Of a DNA stretch of 64,000 bases, positions 24,345-32,041 are shown piece by piece. The DNA is taken from contig NZ_JAUSXS010000001.1 in the NCBI RefSeq assembly GCF_030816195.1, positions 4,115,501-4,179,500 on the forward strand, in the 5' to 3' direction. The DNA comes from Pseudomonas sp. W4I3 (GTDB lineage: Bacteria; Pseudomonadota; Gammaproteobacteria; Pseudomonadales; Pseudomonadaceae). A model generated the notes under the pieces. That model did no database searches. It had not been told where the DNA came from and saw only the letters and a program-made list of their open reading frames with translations. The position numbers were made by a program, and so were the translations under genes. Positions within the stretch are counted from its first letter, which is position 1, and each line of letters starts with the position of its first letter.

Positions 24345-26266
24345 CGACACTCACTACCGTATTGGTGGCCAACCGTGGCGAAATCGCTTGCCGGGTGATG
24401 CGCACCGCCAAGGCGATGGGGCTGACCACCGTGGCCGTGCACAGCGCGATCGACCGTGATGCCCGGCACAGCCGCGAAGCGGATATTTGCGTCGACCTGG
24501 GTGGCAGCAAGGCCACGGACAGCTACCTGCAGATCGACAAACTGATTGCCGCCGCCCACGCCAGCGGCGCCCAGGCGATTCATCCGGGCTATGGCTTCCT
24601 CTCGGAAAACGCCGGGTTCGCTCGGGCCATCGAAGCCTCGGGCTTGATCTTCCTCGGCCCGCCCGCCTCGGCAATCGACGCCATGGGCAGCAAGTCGGCG
24701 GCCAAGGCGCTGATGGAAACCGCAGGCGTGCCGCTGGTGCCCGGTTATCACGGCGAAGCCCAGGACCTGGAGACTTTCCGCGAGGCCTGTGCGCGCATCG
24801 GTTACCCCGTGCTGCTCAAGGCCACGGCCGGCGGTGGCGGCAAGGGCATGAAGGTGGTCGAGGAGGTCAGCCAGTTGGCAGAAGCCCTGGCCTCCGCCCA
24901 GCGGGAGGCGCTGTCGTCATTTGGCAACGGGCAGATGCTGGTGGAGAAATACCTGCTCAAACCGCGCCATGTGGAAATCCAGGTGTTTGCCGATCAACAC
25001 GGCAACTGCCTCTACCTCAATGAGCGTGATTGCTCGATCCAGCGGCGTCATCAAAAGGTCGTGGAAGAAGCCCCCGCGCCGGGGCTCAGTAGCGATCAGC
25101 GCAAGGCCATGGGCGAAGCAGCGGTGCGCGCGGCGCAGGCTATAGGCTATGTAGGCGCGGGGACGGTGGAGTTTTTGCTGGATGCCCGCGGCGAGTTTTT
25201 CTTCATGGAAATGAATACGCGCCTGCAAGTGGAACACCCGGTCACCGAGGCGATTACCGGCCTCGACCTGGTGGCCTGGCAGATCCGCGTGGCCCAGGGC
25301 GAGGCGCTGCCGATCACCCAGGCGCAGGTGCCGCTGAGGGGCCATGCGATCGAGGTACGGCTGTACGCCGAAGACCCGGCCAATGATTTCCTGCCGGCGA
25401 CCGGGCGGCTGACGGTGTATCGCGAGTCCAGCCCAGGTCCGGGTCGACGCGTGGACAGCGGCGTCGAACAAGGGGACAGCGTTTCGCCCTTCTACGACCC
25501 GATGCTGGGCAAGCTGATTGCCTGGGGCGAGGACCGTGAGCAGGCGCGACTGCGGCTGCTGAGCATGCTCGACGAATTTGCAGTGGGCGGGCTCAAGACC
25601 AACCTGGGCTTCCTGCGGCGTATCATCGGTCATCCGGCATTTGCCGCGGCTGAGCTGGATACCGGATTCATTCCGCGCTATCAGGAACAGCTACTGCCAG
25701 CAGTCGGTGCGCTGAGCGATGAGTTCTGGCAGGCGGCGGGTTCGGCCTTCATCCAGAGTTTGCCCAGCGGTGACGGACCCTGGGCCGCCACCCAGGGCTT
25801 TCGCGCCGGGTTGCCGGCGCAGGTCTCGCTGCATTTGAGCTGCAATGGGCAGGATCGGCTGGTCACGCTGACAGGGCCATCATTGCCACTCAAGGGTGAG
25901 CAACTAATGCTCGAACACCAAGGTGTACGCCGCTCACATCTGGCGGTGCGCAATGAGGAAACGGTGTACCTGCGCTGGGATGGCGAGATGCAGGCAATCA
26001 GCCTGTTCGACCCGATTGCGGCGGTCGATGCCAGCCACTCCCATCAGGGCGGTCTCAGCGCGCCCATGAACGGCAGCATCGTGCGGGTGCTGGTGGACAT
26101 CGGGCAACGCGTGGAAGCCGGTGCGCAACTGGTGGTACTTGAAGCGATGAAGATGGAACACAGCATCCGCGCTCCCGAGGCGGGTGTGGTCAAGGCGCTG
26201 TTTTGCCAGGAAGGCGAGATGGTCGCCGAAGGCAGTGCGCTGGTGGAACTGGAAACGGCGGACTAG
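24341..26266 (+). CDS. liuD: 3-methylcrotonyl-CoA carboxylase, biotin-containing (alpha) subunit
   Basis: ATP-dependent biotin carboxylase and biotin carrier, 641 residues. The N-terminal biotin carboxylase domain (about 1–450) carries VANRGEIACRVMRTAKAMGL, the glycine-rich ATP loop KATAGGGGKGMKVV and FMEMNTRLQVEHPVTE. The C-terminal biotinyl domain has the modification motif EAMKMEHS, with Lys as the biotin site. Last gene of liuABCD. Its TAG stop shares the palindrome CTAG with the stop of the convergent repressor gene. Confidence 0.96.
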   Translation: MTTLTTVLVANRGEIACRVMRTAKAMGLTTVAVHSAIDRDARHSREADICVDLGGSKATDSYLQIDKLIAAAHASGAQAIHPGYGFLSENAGFARAIEASGLIFLGPPASAIDAMGSKSAAKALMETAGVPLVPGYHGEAQDLETFREACARIGYPVLLKATAGGGGKGMKVVEEVSQLAEALASAQREALSSFGNGQMLVEKYLLKPRHVEIQVFADQHGNCLYLNERDCSIQRRHQKVVEEAPAPGLSSDQRKAMGEAAVRAAQAIGYVGAGTVEFLLDARGEFFFMEMNTRLQVEHPVTEAITGLDLVAWQIRVAQGEALPITQAQVPLRGHAIEVRLYAEDPANDFLPATGRLTVYRESSPGPGRRVDSGVEQGDSVSPFYDPMLGKLIAWGEDREQARLRLLSMLDEFAVGGLKTNLGFLRRIIGHPAFAAAELDTGFIPRYQEQLLPAVGALSDEFWQAAGSAFIQSLPSGDGPWAATQGFRAGLPAQVSLHLSCNGQDRLVTLTGPSLPLKGEQLMLEHQGVRRSHLAVRNEETVYLRWDGEMQAISLFDPIAAVDASHSHQGGLSAPMNGSIVRVLVDIGQRVEAGAQLVVLEAMKMEHSIRAPEAGVVKALFCQEGEMVAEGSALVELETAD

Positions 26267-26898
26267 AACTTCGCCGTGGCTTGCACGACGACGCCAAGGA
26301 TTCGGCAATCGTCGGTGAACAGCAGCTTGGGATAGGTCGGATTGAGCGGCGCCAGGTAAAGCTGGCCGCTGTCCGCCTGCAACTGGCGAAAAGTGGCCTG
26401 GGGGTTGTCGAGCCACTGCGCAACCACCAGTTTGCCGGGCTCGGCAGCGATGGCCGGGTCGACCAGGATCAACATGCCGGCGCTGATGCTCAGGCCGCTG
26501 GGGGCGGTCATGGCGTCGCCGATCACCGGCAGCCAGAAGGCTTCGCCGTGGGCGTGGTAATCGGTCAATTCGAAGCGTGCCGGCCCATAGCTGGCGCGTG
26601 CTTCACGCAGCTCGCACAGGCCGTTCCAATCGCTGACCGGGTAACGAAAATACGGGTTGTAGTGGTGCACCCGTGGCGCCTCTGCCTGCACCCTCTCGCG
26701 AATCTCCAGCGCCACCTCCAGGTCGCCCAGCCCCAGCTCCGCCAGCACCCGGTTCATGTCCGCAAGGCTCGGCACGCGGCGCTTGTTGAGCCAATGGCCC
26801 ACGCCGCCCTGGGACATGCCCAGGCGCTCTGCCAGTTCATCCTGCGTGACCTTGCGGTCTTTCATGTTGGCTCGCACCAACGCTATCCAGTTATCCAT
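26263..26898 (-). CDS. XRE/S24 (LexA-like) repressor lacking the Ser-Lys cleavage dyad
   Basis: 211-residue phage-repressor-type regulator. The N-terminal Cro/C1 HTH (VTQDELAERLGMSQGGVGHW, about 17–36) is followed by a linker and a C-terminal S24 fold. In LexA-type proteins the nucleophile lies in GDSM. Here the motif reads VIGDAMTAP with Ala129, and the general-base Lys position reads TFRQL (Arg171). It therefore should not self-cleave. I chose MDNWIALVRA as start; a start 57 bases upstream would put the operator dyad inside the gene. No strong Shine-Dalgarno is seen for either. It diverges from the small gene at 27028. Confidence 0.82.
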   Translation of the reverse strand: MDNWIALVRANMKDRKVTQDELAERLGMSQGGVGHWLNKRRVPSLADMNRVLAELGLGDLEVALEIRERVQAEAPRVHHYNPYFRYPVSDWNGLCELREARASYGPARFELTDYHAHGEAFWLPVIGDAMTAPSGLSISAGMLILVDPAIAAEPGKLVVAQWLDNPQATFRQLQADSGQLYLAPLNPTYPKLLFTDDCRILGVVVQATAKF

Positions 26899-26907
26899 GG
26901 CGCTGAC

Positions 26908-26982
26908 AATACGTTGCGTATTTTTCAGGGCAATAAACAGTTTGTAGTAATCCATAAAACGACATAAATACGATACGTACTA
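26908..26982. promoter_or_regulatory. Paired repressor operators
   Basis: ATACG-TTG-CGTAT (26909–26921) is a perfect dyad just before the repressor start. AATACG-ATA-CGTACT (26968–26981) is a near copy about 60 bases away, toward the divergent gene. The matching half-sites suggest the adjacent XRE/S24 repressor binds both and controls itself and the DUF6124-type gene. Confidence 0.65.
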
Positions 26983-27027
26983 TCATCGACATAAGGTTTT
27001 CGACACCCACCCGGAGTACCCCGCCTT

Positions 27028-27378
27028 ATGACGACAAGCCCGTATCACCTGCCTGAAACACCTGAACACACTGAGTTGAACGACCTGCGCTGCAGCGGCG
27101 CGGCTCAGCGCGCGCTCGACTATTACTTGAAAGAAGATATGTCTGCACCCGCTGCCGACGCGGCCTTCTTCACCATCAAGTCAGGCATCAGCCAGGAGGA
27201 AGCGCTGGTGCATGCCTCGGACCTGCTGCGCAGTGCCGCGGCAACCGCCTACGAGTCGGCAAGCAGCCATCAAGGCAACCATCGCGACCTGGCGTTTTCA
27301 GTGGTGTATTTGATCGATATGGCGAAGGCGATGGTGGAGCGGTCGTTACGAGCACCAGAGGCTCAGACCCAAGTGTGA
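27028..27378 (+). CDS. Small DUF6124 (DUF3077-like) protein
   Basis: 116 residues, cytoplasmic, no membrane segment. The pattern CSGAAQRALDYYLKED followed by FFTIKSGISQEEALVHASDL and two C-terminal helices matches a small family common in Pseudomonas (DUF3077, later DUF6124). Function is unknown. It diverges from the S24 repressor with an operator-like dyad about 46 bases before its ATG, so it may be that repressor's target. The family name rests on pattern recognition. Confidence 0.75.
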   Translation: MTTSPYHLPETPEHTELNDLRCSGAAQRALDYYLKEDMSAPAADAAFFTIKSGISQEEALVHASDLLRSAAATAYESASSHQGNHRDLAFSVVYLIDMAKAMVERSLRAPEAQTQV

Positions 27379-27426
27379 GGCGCGCACGAAAAAAAATTCT
27401 ATCGAGCGGCTAAAAACATTTGACTT

Positions 27427-27450
27427 GCAAATGATAATGATTATTATTGG
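27427..27450 (+). promoter_or_regulatory. Fur box
   Basis: AAATGATAATGATTATTATT (27429–27448) matches the Fur consensus GATAATGATWATCATTATC at most positions. It overlaps the promoter of the PrrF RNA that follows, as in P. aeruginosa, predicting iron repression. Confidence 0.9.
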
Positions 27451-27455
27451 ACCCA

Positions 27456-27569
27456 GCTGATCGCGAGATCAGTCGATAGACCAAGAGACCTTAGGTCGGA
27501 CTCTTGGAATATCTCCTCATCAGGCTAATCACGGTTTTTGACCCGGCTCTTTGGCCGGGTCTTTTTTTT
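27456..27569 (+). ncRNA. prrF: PrrF iron-responsive small RNA
   Basis: About 114 bases. The core CTCCTCATCAGGCTAATCAC (27513–27532) is the conserved PrrF seed that pairs with mRNAs of iron-containing proteins such as sodB and the TCA-cycle genes. The 5' part AGCTGATCGCGAGATCAGTC forms the usual first hairpin. The 3' end is an intrinsic terminator (GACCCGGC...GCCGGGTC then eight T, 27540–27569). It lies directly behind a Fur box. Only one copy is present here, unlike the tandem prrF1-prrF2 of P. aeruginosa; whether it is the F1 or F2 orthologue cannot be told. Confidence 0.93.
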
Positions 27570-27842
27570 GCCAGTCGTTCCTGGCATGGCTTCAGGCTAA
27601 TGAAGACTGTGTGTTGCTTGATGGCGCGCATGGTAGCAAAAGACCATCGCGAAAAGAAAGACGCACCAAGGCTCTAGCCTGGATCTTTGCGATTTAGCGC
27701 TTGAGAATCAATCTCATAGACTCTAAGCTGCTGCGGCGTCACGGATGACGCCCCCCTCCCCCGCGCAATAATTTTGCTTCCAGAATTTACCTGCCGTCTG
27801 TGTAAGATAGCCGCCACATCCTCATATTCAGGCAACCAGACT
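27570..27842. other. Intergenic stretch between PrrF and the carboxypeptidase gene
   Basis: No credible gene. A C-run (GCCCCCCTCCCCCGC, about 27750) and an AT-rich segment at 27766–27790 may hold the carboxypeptidase promoter, but I see no clear consensus elements. Confidence 0.4.
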
Positions 27843-28994
27843 ATGACCGTGGCCTTGACTTCCATCAAGATCAGCACTGATTTCGACAGCGGCAATATCC
27901 AGGTACTGGATGCCAGCGATGCCTACCAGTTGTTGCTGGCAATCAAACCCGATACCCGTAGCCAACACTTCCAGTGGTTCCACTTCAAGGCCGAAGGCAT
28001 GCATGTGGGTCACACCCATATTTTTCGCCTGAGCAACGCGGGCCGCTCATCTTACAAGCATGCATGGAGCGGCTATAACGCCGTGGCGTCCTATGACCAT
28101 GTCAATTGGTTCCGCGTGCCGTCGCGCTTTGATGGCGAGATCCTGCACATCAGCCTCCAAACTCAAGAAAAGCACGCGTGGTTCGCCTACTTCGAGCCGT
28201 ACAGCCGTGAACGTCACGACTGGCTGATCGAGCAGGCCTTGAAGTACGCCGGCGTGAAGCTGCTCGCCACCGGCAAGAGTGTCGAGGGTCGGGATATCCA
28301 GCTGCTGCGCCGTGGCAAAGGCGGCGAAGGTCGCCGCAAGGTGTGGATCATCGCCCAGCAACACCCCGGCGAGCACATGGCCGAATGGTTTATGGAAGGC
28401 GTCATCGAACGCCTGCAACAGGACGGTGACGCCGAATTGAAGAAACTGCTGGCGGTGGCCGACCTGTACCTGGTGCCCAACATGAACCCCGATGGCGCGT
28501 TCCATGGCCACCTGCGCACCAACGCCATGGGCCAGGACCTCAACCGCGCCTGGCAGAGCGCCAGCGAGGAACTCAGCCCGGAAGTCCTGTTCGTGCAACA
28601 GCAGATGGAGAAATACGGGGTCGACCTGTTTCTCGATATCCATGGCGACGAAGAGATCCCCTACGTCTTCACCGCCGGCTGCGAAGGCAACCCCGGCTAC
28701 ACCCCGCGTATCGAAGCCCTGGAAAAACATTTCCGCAGCCACCTGAGCCACTTGACCCGTGACTTCCAGACCACCCACGGCTATACCCGCGACCTGCCCG
28801 GCCAGGCCAATATGACCCTGGCCTGCAACGCAGTGGGTGAGAAGTACGATTGCCTGTCCCTGACCCTGGAGATGCCCTTCAAGGACAACGACGACGCGCC
28901 CAACCCGAAAACCGGTTGGTCCGGCGATCGCTCCAAGCAACTGGGCAAGGACGTCCTGAGCAGCGTGGCCGATATTATCGGCCACGTGCGTTAA
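27843..28994 (+). CDS. M14-family zinc carboxypeptidase (cytosolic carboxypeptidase type)
   Basis: 383 residues, no signal peptide. An N-terminal beta-sandwich domain (about 1–115, with HVGHTHIFRLSNAG) precedes the catalytic domain, the arrangement of cytosolic carboxypeptidases. Zinc ligands appear as HPGEHMAEW (H..E) and FLDIHGDEEIPY (H). Substrate-binding NPDGAFHGHLRTN and QDLNRAW are present, and the likely catalytic Glu is in LTLEMPFKD. The start at MTVALTSIKI follows the usual family N-terminus. Eukaryotic relatives remove glutamates from tubulin; the bacterial substrate is unknown. Confidence 0.92.
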   Translation: MTVALTSIKISTDFDSGNIQVLDASDAYQLLLAIKPDTRSQHFQWFHFKAEGMHVGHTHIFRLSNAGRSSYKHAWSGYNAVASYDHVNWFRVPSRFDGEILHISLQTQEKHAWFAYFEPYSRERHDWLIEQALKYAGVKLLATGKSVEGRDIQLLRRGKGGEGRRKVWIIAQQHPGEHMAEWFMEGVIERLQQDGDAELKKLLAVADLYLVPNMNPDGAFHGHLRTNAMGQDLNRAWQSASEELSPEVLFVQQQMEKYGVDLFLDIHGDEEIPYVFTAGCEGNPGYTPRIEALEKHFRSHLSHLTRDFQTTHGYTRDLPGQANMTLACNAVGEKYDCLSLTLEMPFKDNDDAPNPKTGWSGDRSKQLGKDVLSSVADIIGHVR

Positions 28995-29013
28995 CCGTCG
29001 ATCAAACGCCTGA

Positions 29014-29553
29014 TCAGTGCCGGGTGCCCGTCATGCTTTGCAGCACGCCATCACGACGGATCAACCCATGGAACAGGGCGGCCGCCAAATGCACCAGCAC
29101 GGTCAGGAACAGCAGGTAGGCAAGGTAACCGTGGGCCTTGCGCAACAGTGCAAATAACGGTGCATTCGCCGACACCAGTGCCGGCAGTTGCACCGAGCTG
29201 CTGAGCATGACCGGGTCACCGGCCGCCGAAATCATTGCCCAACCCAGCAATGGCAACACCAGCATCAGCCCGTACAAGACCACGTGGGAAGCCTTAGCTG
29301 CCAGCACTTGCCACAGCGGCAAGTCCGCTGGCAGCGGCGGTTGGCGCGTGGAAAAACGCACTGCCAGACGCACAATGACCAGCGCCAGAATGGCGATCCC
29401 CAGCGGCTTGTGCAGGTGAATCAGCCACTCGTGGCGCTCAGACACCGACGCCGCCAGGCCCGCGCCGATAAACAGCATGGCGATGATCATCAGCGCCATC
29501 AGCCAGTGCAGCAAACGCGCCAACGGGGCGAAAAACCTTGGTTGAACCTTCAT
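29014..29553 (-). CDS. Cytochrome b561-type membrane haem protein
   Basis: 179 residues, four predicted membrane helices. Haem-ligand histidines are plausible in LLHWLMALMII, LIHLHKPLGIAIL and VLVHLAAALFHGLI. Its start overlaps the stop of the catalase-like gene by 4 bases (ATGA), so the two form one operon. Presumably it passes electrons from the quinone pool to the exported peroxidase; that coupling is inference from context. Confidence 0.9.
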   Translation of the reverse strand: MKVQPRFFAPLARLLHWLMALMIIAMLFIGAGLAASVSERHEWLIHLHKPLGIAILALVIVRLAVRFSTRQPPLPADLPLWQVLAAKASHVVLYGLMLVLPLLGWAMISAAGDPVMLSSSVQLPALVSANAPLFALLRKAHGYLAYLLFLTVLVHLAAALFHGLIRRDGVLQSMTGTRH

Positions 29554-30632
29554 GGCTTCGACTCCTGGGAGGCACTGTGCAACGGGCTGACTTCACCGGC
29601 ACGGCGCAGATAAGAACTGGCATAGGCAGCTGAGCGTGCAGCCAGCAGCGGGTCATTGGAGGCCTCGATACCGCTGGGCAGAATCAGCGGGTCGAAGTTG
29701 ATATCGCGGCAATCGCCATCAGCTTGCGGCTGGCTGCTCTGCAACACCAGGCTGCCGGCGTTGAGCACCTTGTGTTCACCGGTCCAGGTCTTGCTCGCGT
29801 CATCCAGTGGATCGCCAGGGTTGGCCAGCGTCATGTTCAGCTGCCAACGCAGAGGCCCGGCAGCCAGGCGCTGCACCAGGTCTTTTTCCAGGAAGTCGCC
29901 GCCCTCTGGCACGGTATCGCCTGCGGCGTCCTGGCTCTGCGGCACCACGGCCCAACGCACGGCCTGGCGCTGGCCATCGGCGCTCACCAGGTAAAACGCA
30001 TTGATGCCGTTATAGGTCTCGGTCGCGTAACTGGCCGATGGCTTGGCGGTTTTAACCCATGCCAGGAACGGTGCCGTCTCAGGGTGTGCGGCAAAAAACG
30101 CCGGCATACTCGCCGGGTTCGGCTTGCCCGTGGCGGGGTCCGGTGCGCCGGCCTTGAGTAACTGGTAGAACGCCTCGGGCGTGCCCACCGGGAACACCGG
30201 CATGCTGTTCATCCCCGTACGCCATTGCTGGCCGTTGGCCTGGCTGAACTGTACGGCGAAACTGCGGATCGGCACGCTGCTGTCCGGTGCATAAGGGTTG
30301 CCGCTGGGCAACGCAAACCGCCCGATCACCGGGGTTTTTGCCTCGTTGAACAACTGGGCGCTGGAGTAAGGGCGCACCTCGGGGCTGCTCTCGAAATACC
30401 CGGCCACGCACACACCCTTGGCATGGTTACGTCGAAACCCGGGGTGCACGCCGTTATTGGTTTCCAGGGCATTGACCAAGGTTTTTGGGCGAAGGCGTTG
30501 TGGGTCAAGGGTGCCGTTGACGTAGGCAAATGCCCCGGCAACAACGGCAACCACGGCACCGATACCCACGAGCCGTGCGATCAGGCTCGCAGTGCTCAAC
30601 GGAGGACGAGGCGGTGATGAGTGATCTACCAT
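29550..30632 (-). CDS. Catalase-family (SrpA-like) peroxidase, membrane-anchored or exported
   Basis: 360 residues, shorter than a classical catalase. An N-terminal hydrophobic segment (about residues 18–38) anchors or exports it. The distal haem region is recognisable in NGVHPGFRRNHAKGVCVAGY (catalytic His in RRNHAKG) and FALPSGNPYAPDSSVPIRSF, a family pattern. The start MVDHSSPP is chosen because GGAG lies 8 bases before it and the ECF-type promoter lies upstream; an upstream frame extension has no such site. Likely peroxide or organic-peroxide reduction in the periplasm. Confidence 0.9.
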   Translation of the reverse strand: MVDHSSPPRPPLSTASLIARLVGIGAVVAVVAGAFAYVNGTLDPQRLRPKTLVNALETNNGVHPGFRRNHAKGVCVAGYFESSPEVRPYSSAQLFNEAKTPVIGRFALPSGNPYAPDSSVPIRSFAVQFSQANGQQWRTGMNSMPVFPVGTPEAFYQLLKAGAPDPATGKPNPASMPAFFAAHPETAPFLAWVKTAKPSASYATETYNGINAFYLVSADGQRQAVRWAVVPQSQDAAGDTVPEGGDFLEKDLVQRLAAGPLRWQLNMTLANPGDPLDDASKTWTGEHKVLNAGSLVLQSSQPQADGDCRDINFDPLILPSGIEASNDPLLAARSAAYASSYLRRAGEVSPLHSASQESKP

Positions 30633-30685
30633 GAATGAACTCCAGGCCAGAGGCCTAAGGGGATGAAACACAAGGTCGGAGCATT

Positions 30686-30712
30686 GAGACGTACGCCGAT
30701 AAGCTCTATTCC
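30686..30712 (-). promoter_or_regulatory. ECF promoter for the catalase–b561 operon
   Basis: On the minus strand GGAATA (30712–30707), 15 bases, then CGTCTC (30691–30686). It is identical in boxes and spacing to the promoter on the opposite strand, and sits about 55 bases before the catalase start. Confidence 0.85.
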
Positions 30713-30740
30713 ACGGCTGCGTTTTATTTCTTCAGCCCAA

Positions 30741-30767
30741 GGAATAACCTTTAGCGCCGGACGTCTC
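30741..30767 (+). promoter_or_regulatory. ECF promoter for the sigma/anti-sigma operon
   Basis: GGAATA (30741–30746), 15 bases, then CGTCTC (30762–30767), 33 bases before the sigma-factor start. It matches the GGAA/CGTC form of ECF promoters and implies autoregulation. Confidence 0.85.
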
Positions 30768-30800
30768 CCTAGTCCCAGCGTAGCGACCAGCCAGACGCCC

Positions 30801-31307
30801 ATGCATGAACTCGACGAACCGTTACGTGAAATCATCCCCAGGCTGCGGCGCTTCGCCGTGTCCCTGACCCGTAACACCAGCAGCGCCGACGACCTGGTGC
30901 AGTCGACCCTGGAACGGGCGATCATCGCGTGGGCCGACAAGCGCATCGAAGGCGACCTGCGCGCCTGGCTGTTTTCGATCCTCTACCGGCAGTTCCTCGA
31001 TGCCCATCGGCGCAGCCGACGCTACGCACGCATGCTCGAATTCTTCACCGGCCGCGACGATGCGCAGCCGTCGGTGGAACGCACGGTGATGGCCCAATCC
31101 ACCCTGAAAGCCTTTGATCAACTCAATACCGAGCAGCGCGCACTGCTGCTGTGGGTGTCGGTCGAAGGTTTGAGCTACAAGGAAGTCGCCAACATTCTCG
31201 AAGTGCCCATCGGTACGGTGATGTCGCGGCTGTCCCGCGCCCGCCAGGCCCTGCGTCAACTCAGTGATGGCGAAATTGCCAGCCCTTCCCTGCGGATACT
31301 CAAATGA
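30801..31307 (+). CDS. ECF sigma-70 factor
   Basis: 168 residues. Region 2 (SADDLVQSTLERAIIAWADK, about 28–47, with the LRAWLFSILYRQFLD core) and region 4 (LNTEQRALLLWVSVEGLSYK and EVPIGTVMSRLSRARQAL) are both present. The start MHELDEPL follows the promoter by 33 bases. Its stop overlaps the anti-sigma start (ATGA). The divergent catalase–cytochrome b561 pair shares its promoter motif, so it is the predicted regulon. In ECF classifications a group with catalase and b561 neighbours exists; exact group assignment would need a search. Confidence 0.94.
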   Translation: MHELDEPLREIIPRLRRFAVSLTRNTSSADDLVQSTLERAIIAWADKRIEGDLRAWLFSILYRQFLDAHRRSRRYARMLEFFTGRDDAQPSVERTVMAQSTLKAFDQLNTEQRALLLWVSVEGLSYKEVANILEVPIGTVMSRLSRARQALRQLSDGEIASPSLRILK

Positions 31308-32041
31308 TCAGCCTGCCCCCCAGCGAACGCGACCTGCACGCCTACGTCGATCACCAGTTACTGGACAGCGATCGCCGAATGCTTGAAACCTGGCTGGCGA
31401 GCCACCCCGACGTGGCCGCCCAGGTGCACGCCTGGCAACAGGATGCGCAGTTGCTGCGCGCCTCGTTAAGCGGTGCCCTGCAACAGCCGAGCAACCCGGC
31501 ACTGGACCCGGCGCTGATTCGCCAGCGCATCAGGCAGCAGTCCCGCCGCCACCTCGCCACTGCGGCGCTGCTGCTGATTGCCGTCAGCCTCGGCGGGCTG
31601 GGCGGCTGGCACGCGCGCGAAGCCACCCAGCCGCCGCTGTTGCCAATGGCCGATGCCATGCAGGCATATCGCTTGTTTGCCCAGGACGGCATCATGCCCG
31701 CGGACTACAACGCCCAGGACCGCAGCACGATGCAAGCCTGGCTCGACCGCTATTTCAACCAGGCCCATCGCTTGCCCGACCTCAGCCAGGCCGGGTTCAA
31801 GCCGGTCAGCGGGCGCTTGCTCACCACCGATCAAGGCGCGGCGGCCATGGTGCTGTACGAAGACGCGCAAGGTCGTCGCATCAGCTTCTACATCCGTCCG
31901 CCTGGCCCGAACAACGGCTTCCTGCCGCGCGGCAGCCGCAGCGCCGACGGCTTGCAGGCCGACTACTGGTCGGGCGGTGGCTACAACTACGCGATGGTCA
32001 GCCCGGTCGATCAGGTCACCGCGCCACACATGGAATTCTAG
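31304..32041 (+). CDS. Transmembrane anti-sigma factor
   Basis: 245 residues. The cytoplasmic anti-sigma domain starts ERDLHAYVDHQLLDSDRRML, the usual opening of this class. One membrane helix (about 84–101) is followed by a ~140-residue periplasmic domain. It lacks the HxxxCxxC zinc motif of ZAS anti-sigmas, so a redox zinc switch is unlikely. It probably holds the ECF factor at the membrane until the periplasmic domain senses stress or is degraded. It overlaps the sigma gene at its start, and its stop overlaps the convergent pilus adhesin gene by 4 bases. Confidence 0.9.
   Translation: MISLPPSERDLHAYVDHQLLDSDRRMLETWLASHPDVAAQVHAWQQDAQLLRASLSGALQQPSNPALDPALIRQRIRQQSRRHLATAALLLIAVSLGGLGGWHAREATQPPLLPMADAMQAYRLFAQDGIMPADYNAQDRSTMQAWLDRYFNQAHRLPDLSQAGFKPVSGRLLTTDQGAAAMVLYEDAQGRRISFYIRPPGPNNGFLPRGSRSADGLQADYWSGGGYNYAMVSPVDQVTAPHMEF

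Noticed and set aside
31304..32041. Zinc-binding (ZAS) anti-sigma factor
   Set aside because: The HxxxCxxC signature is absent.
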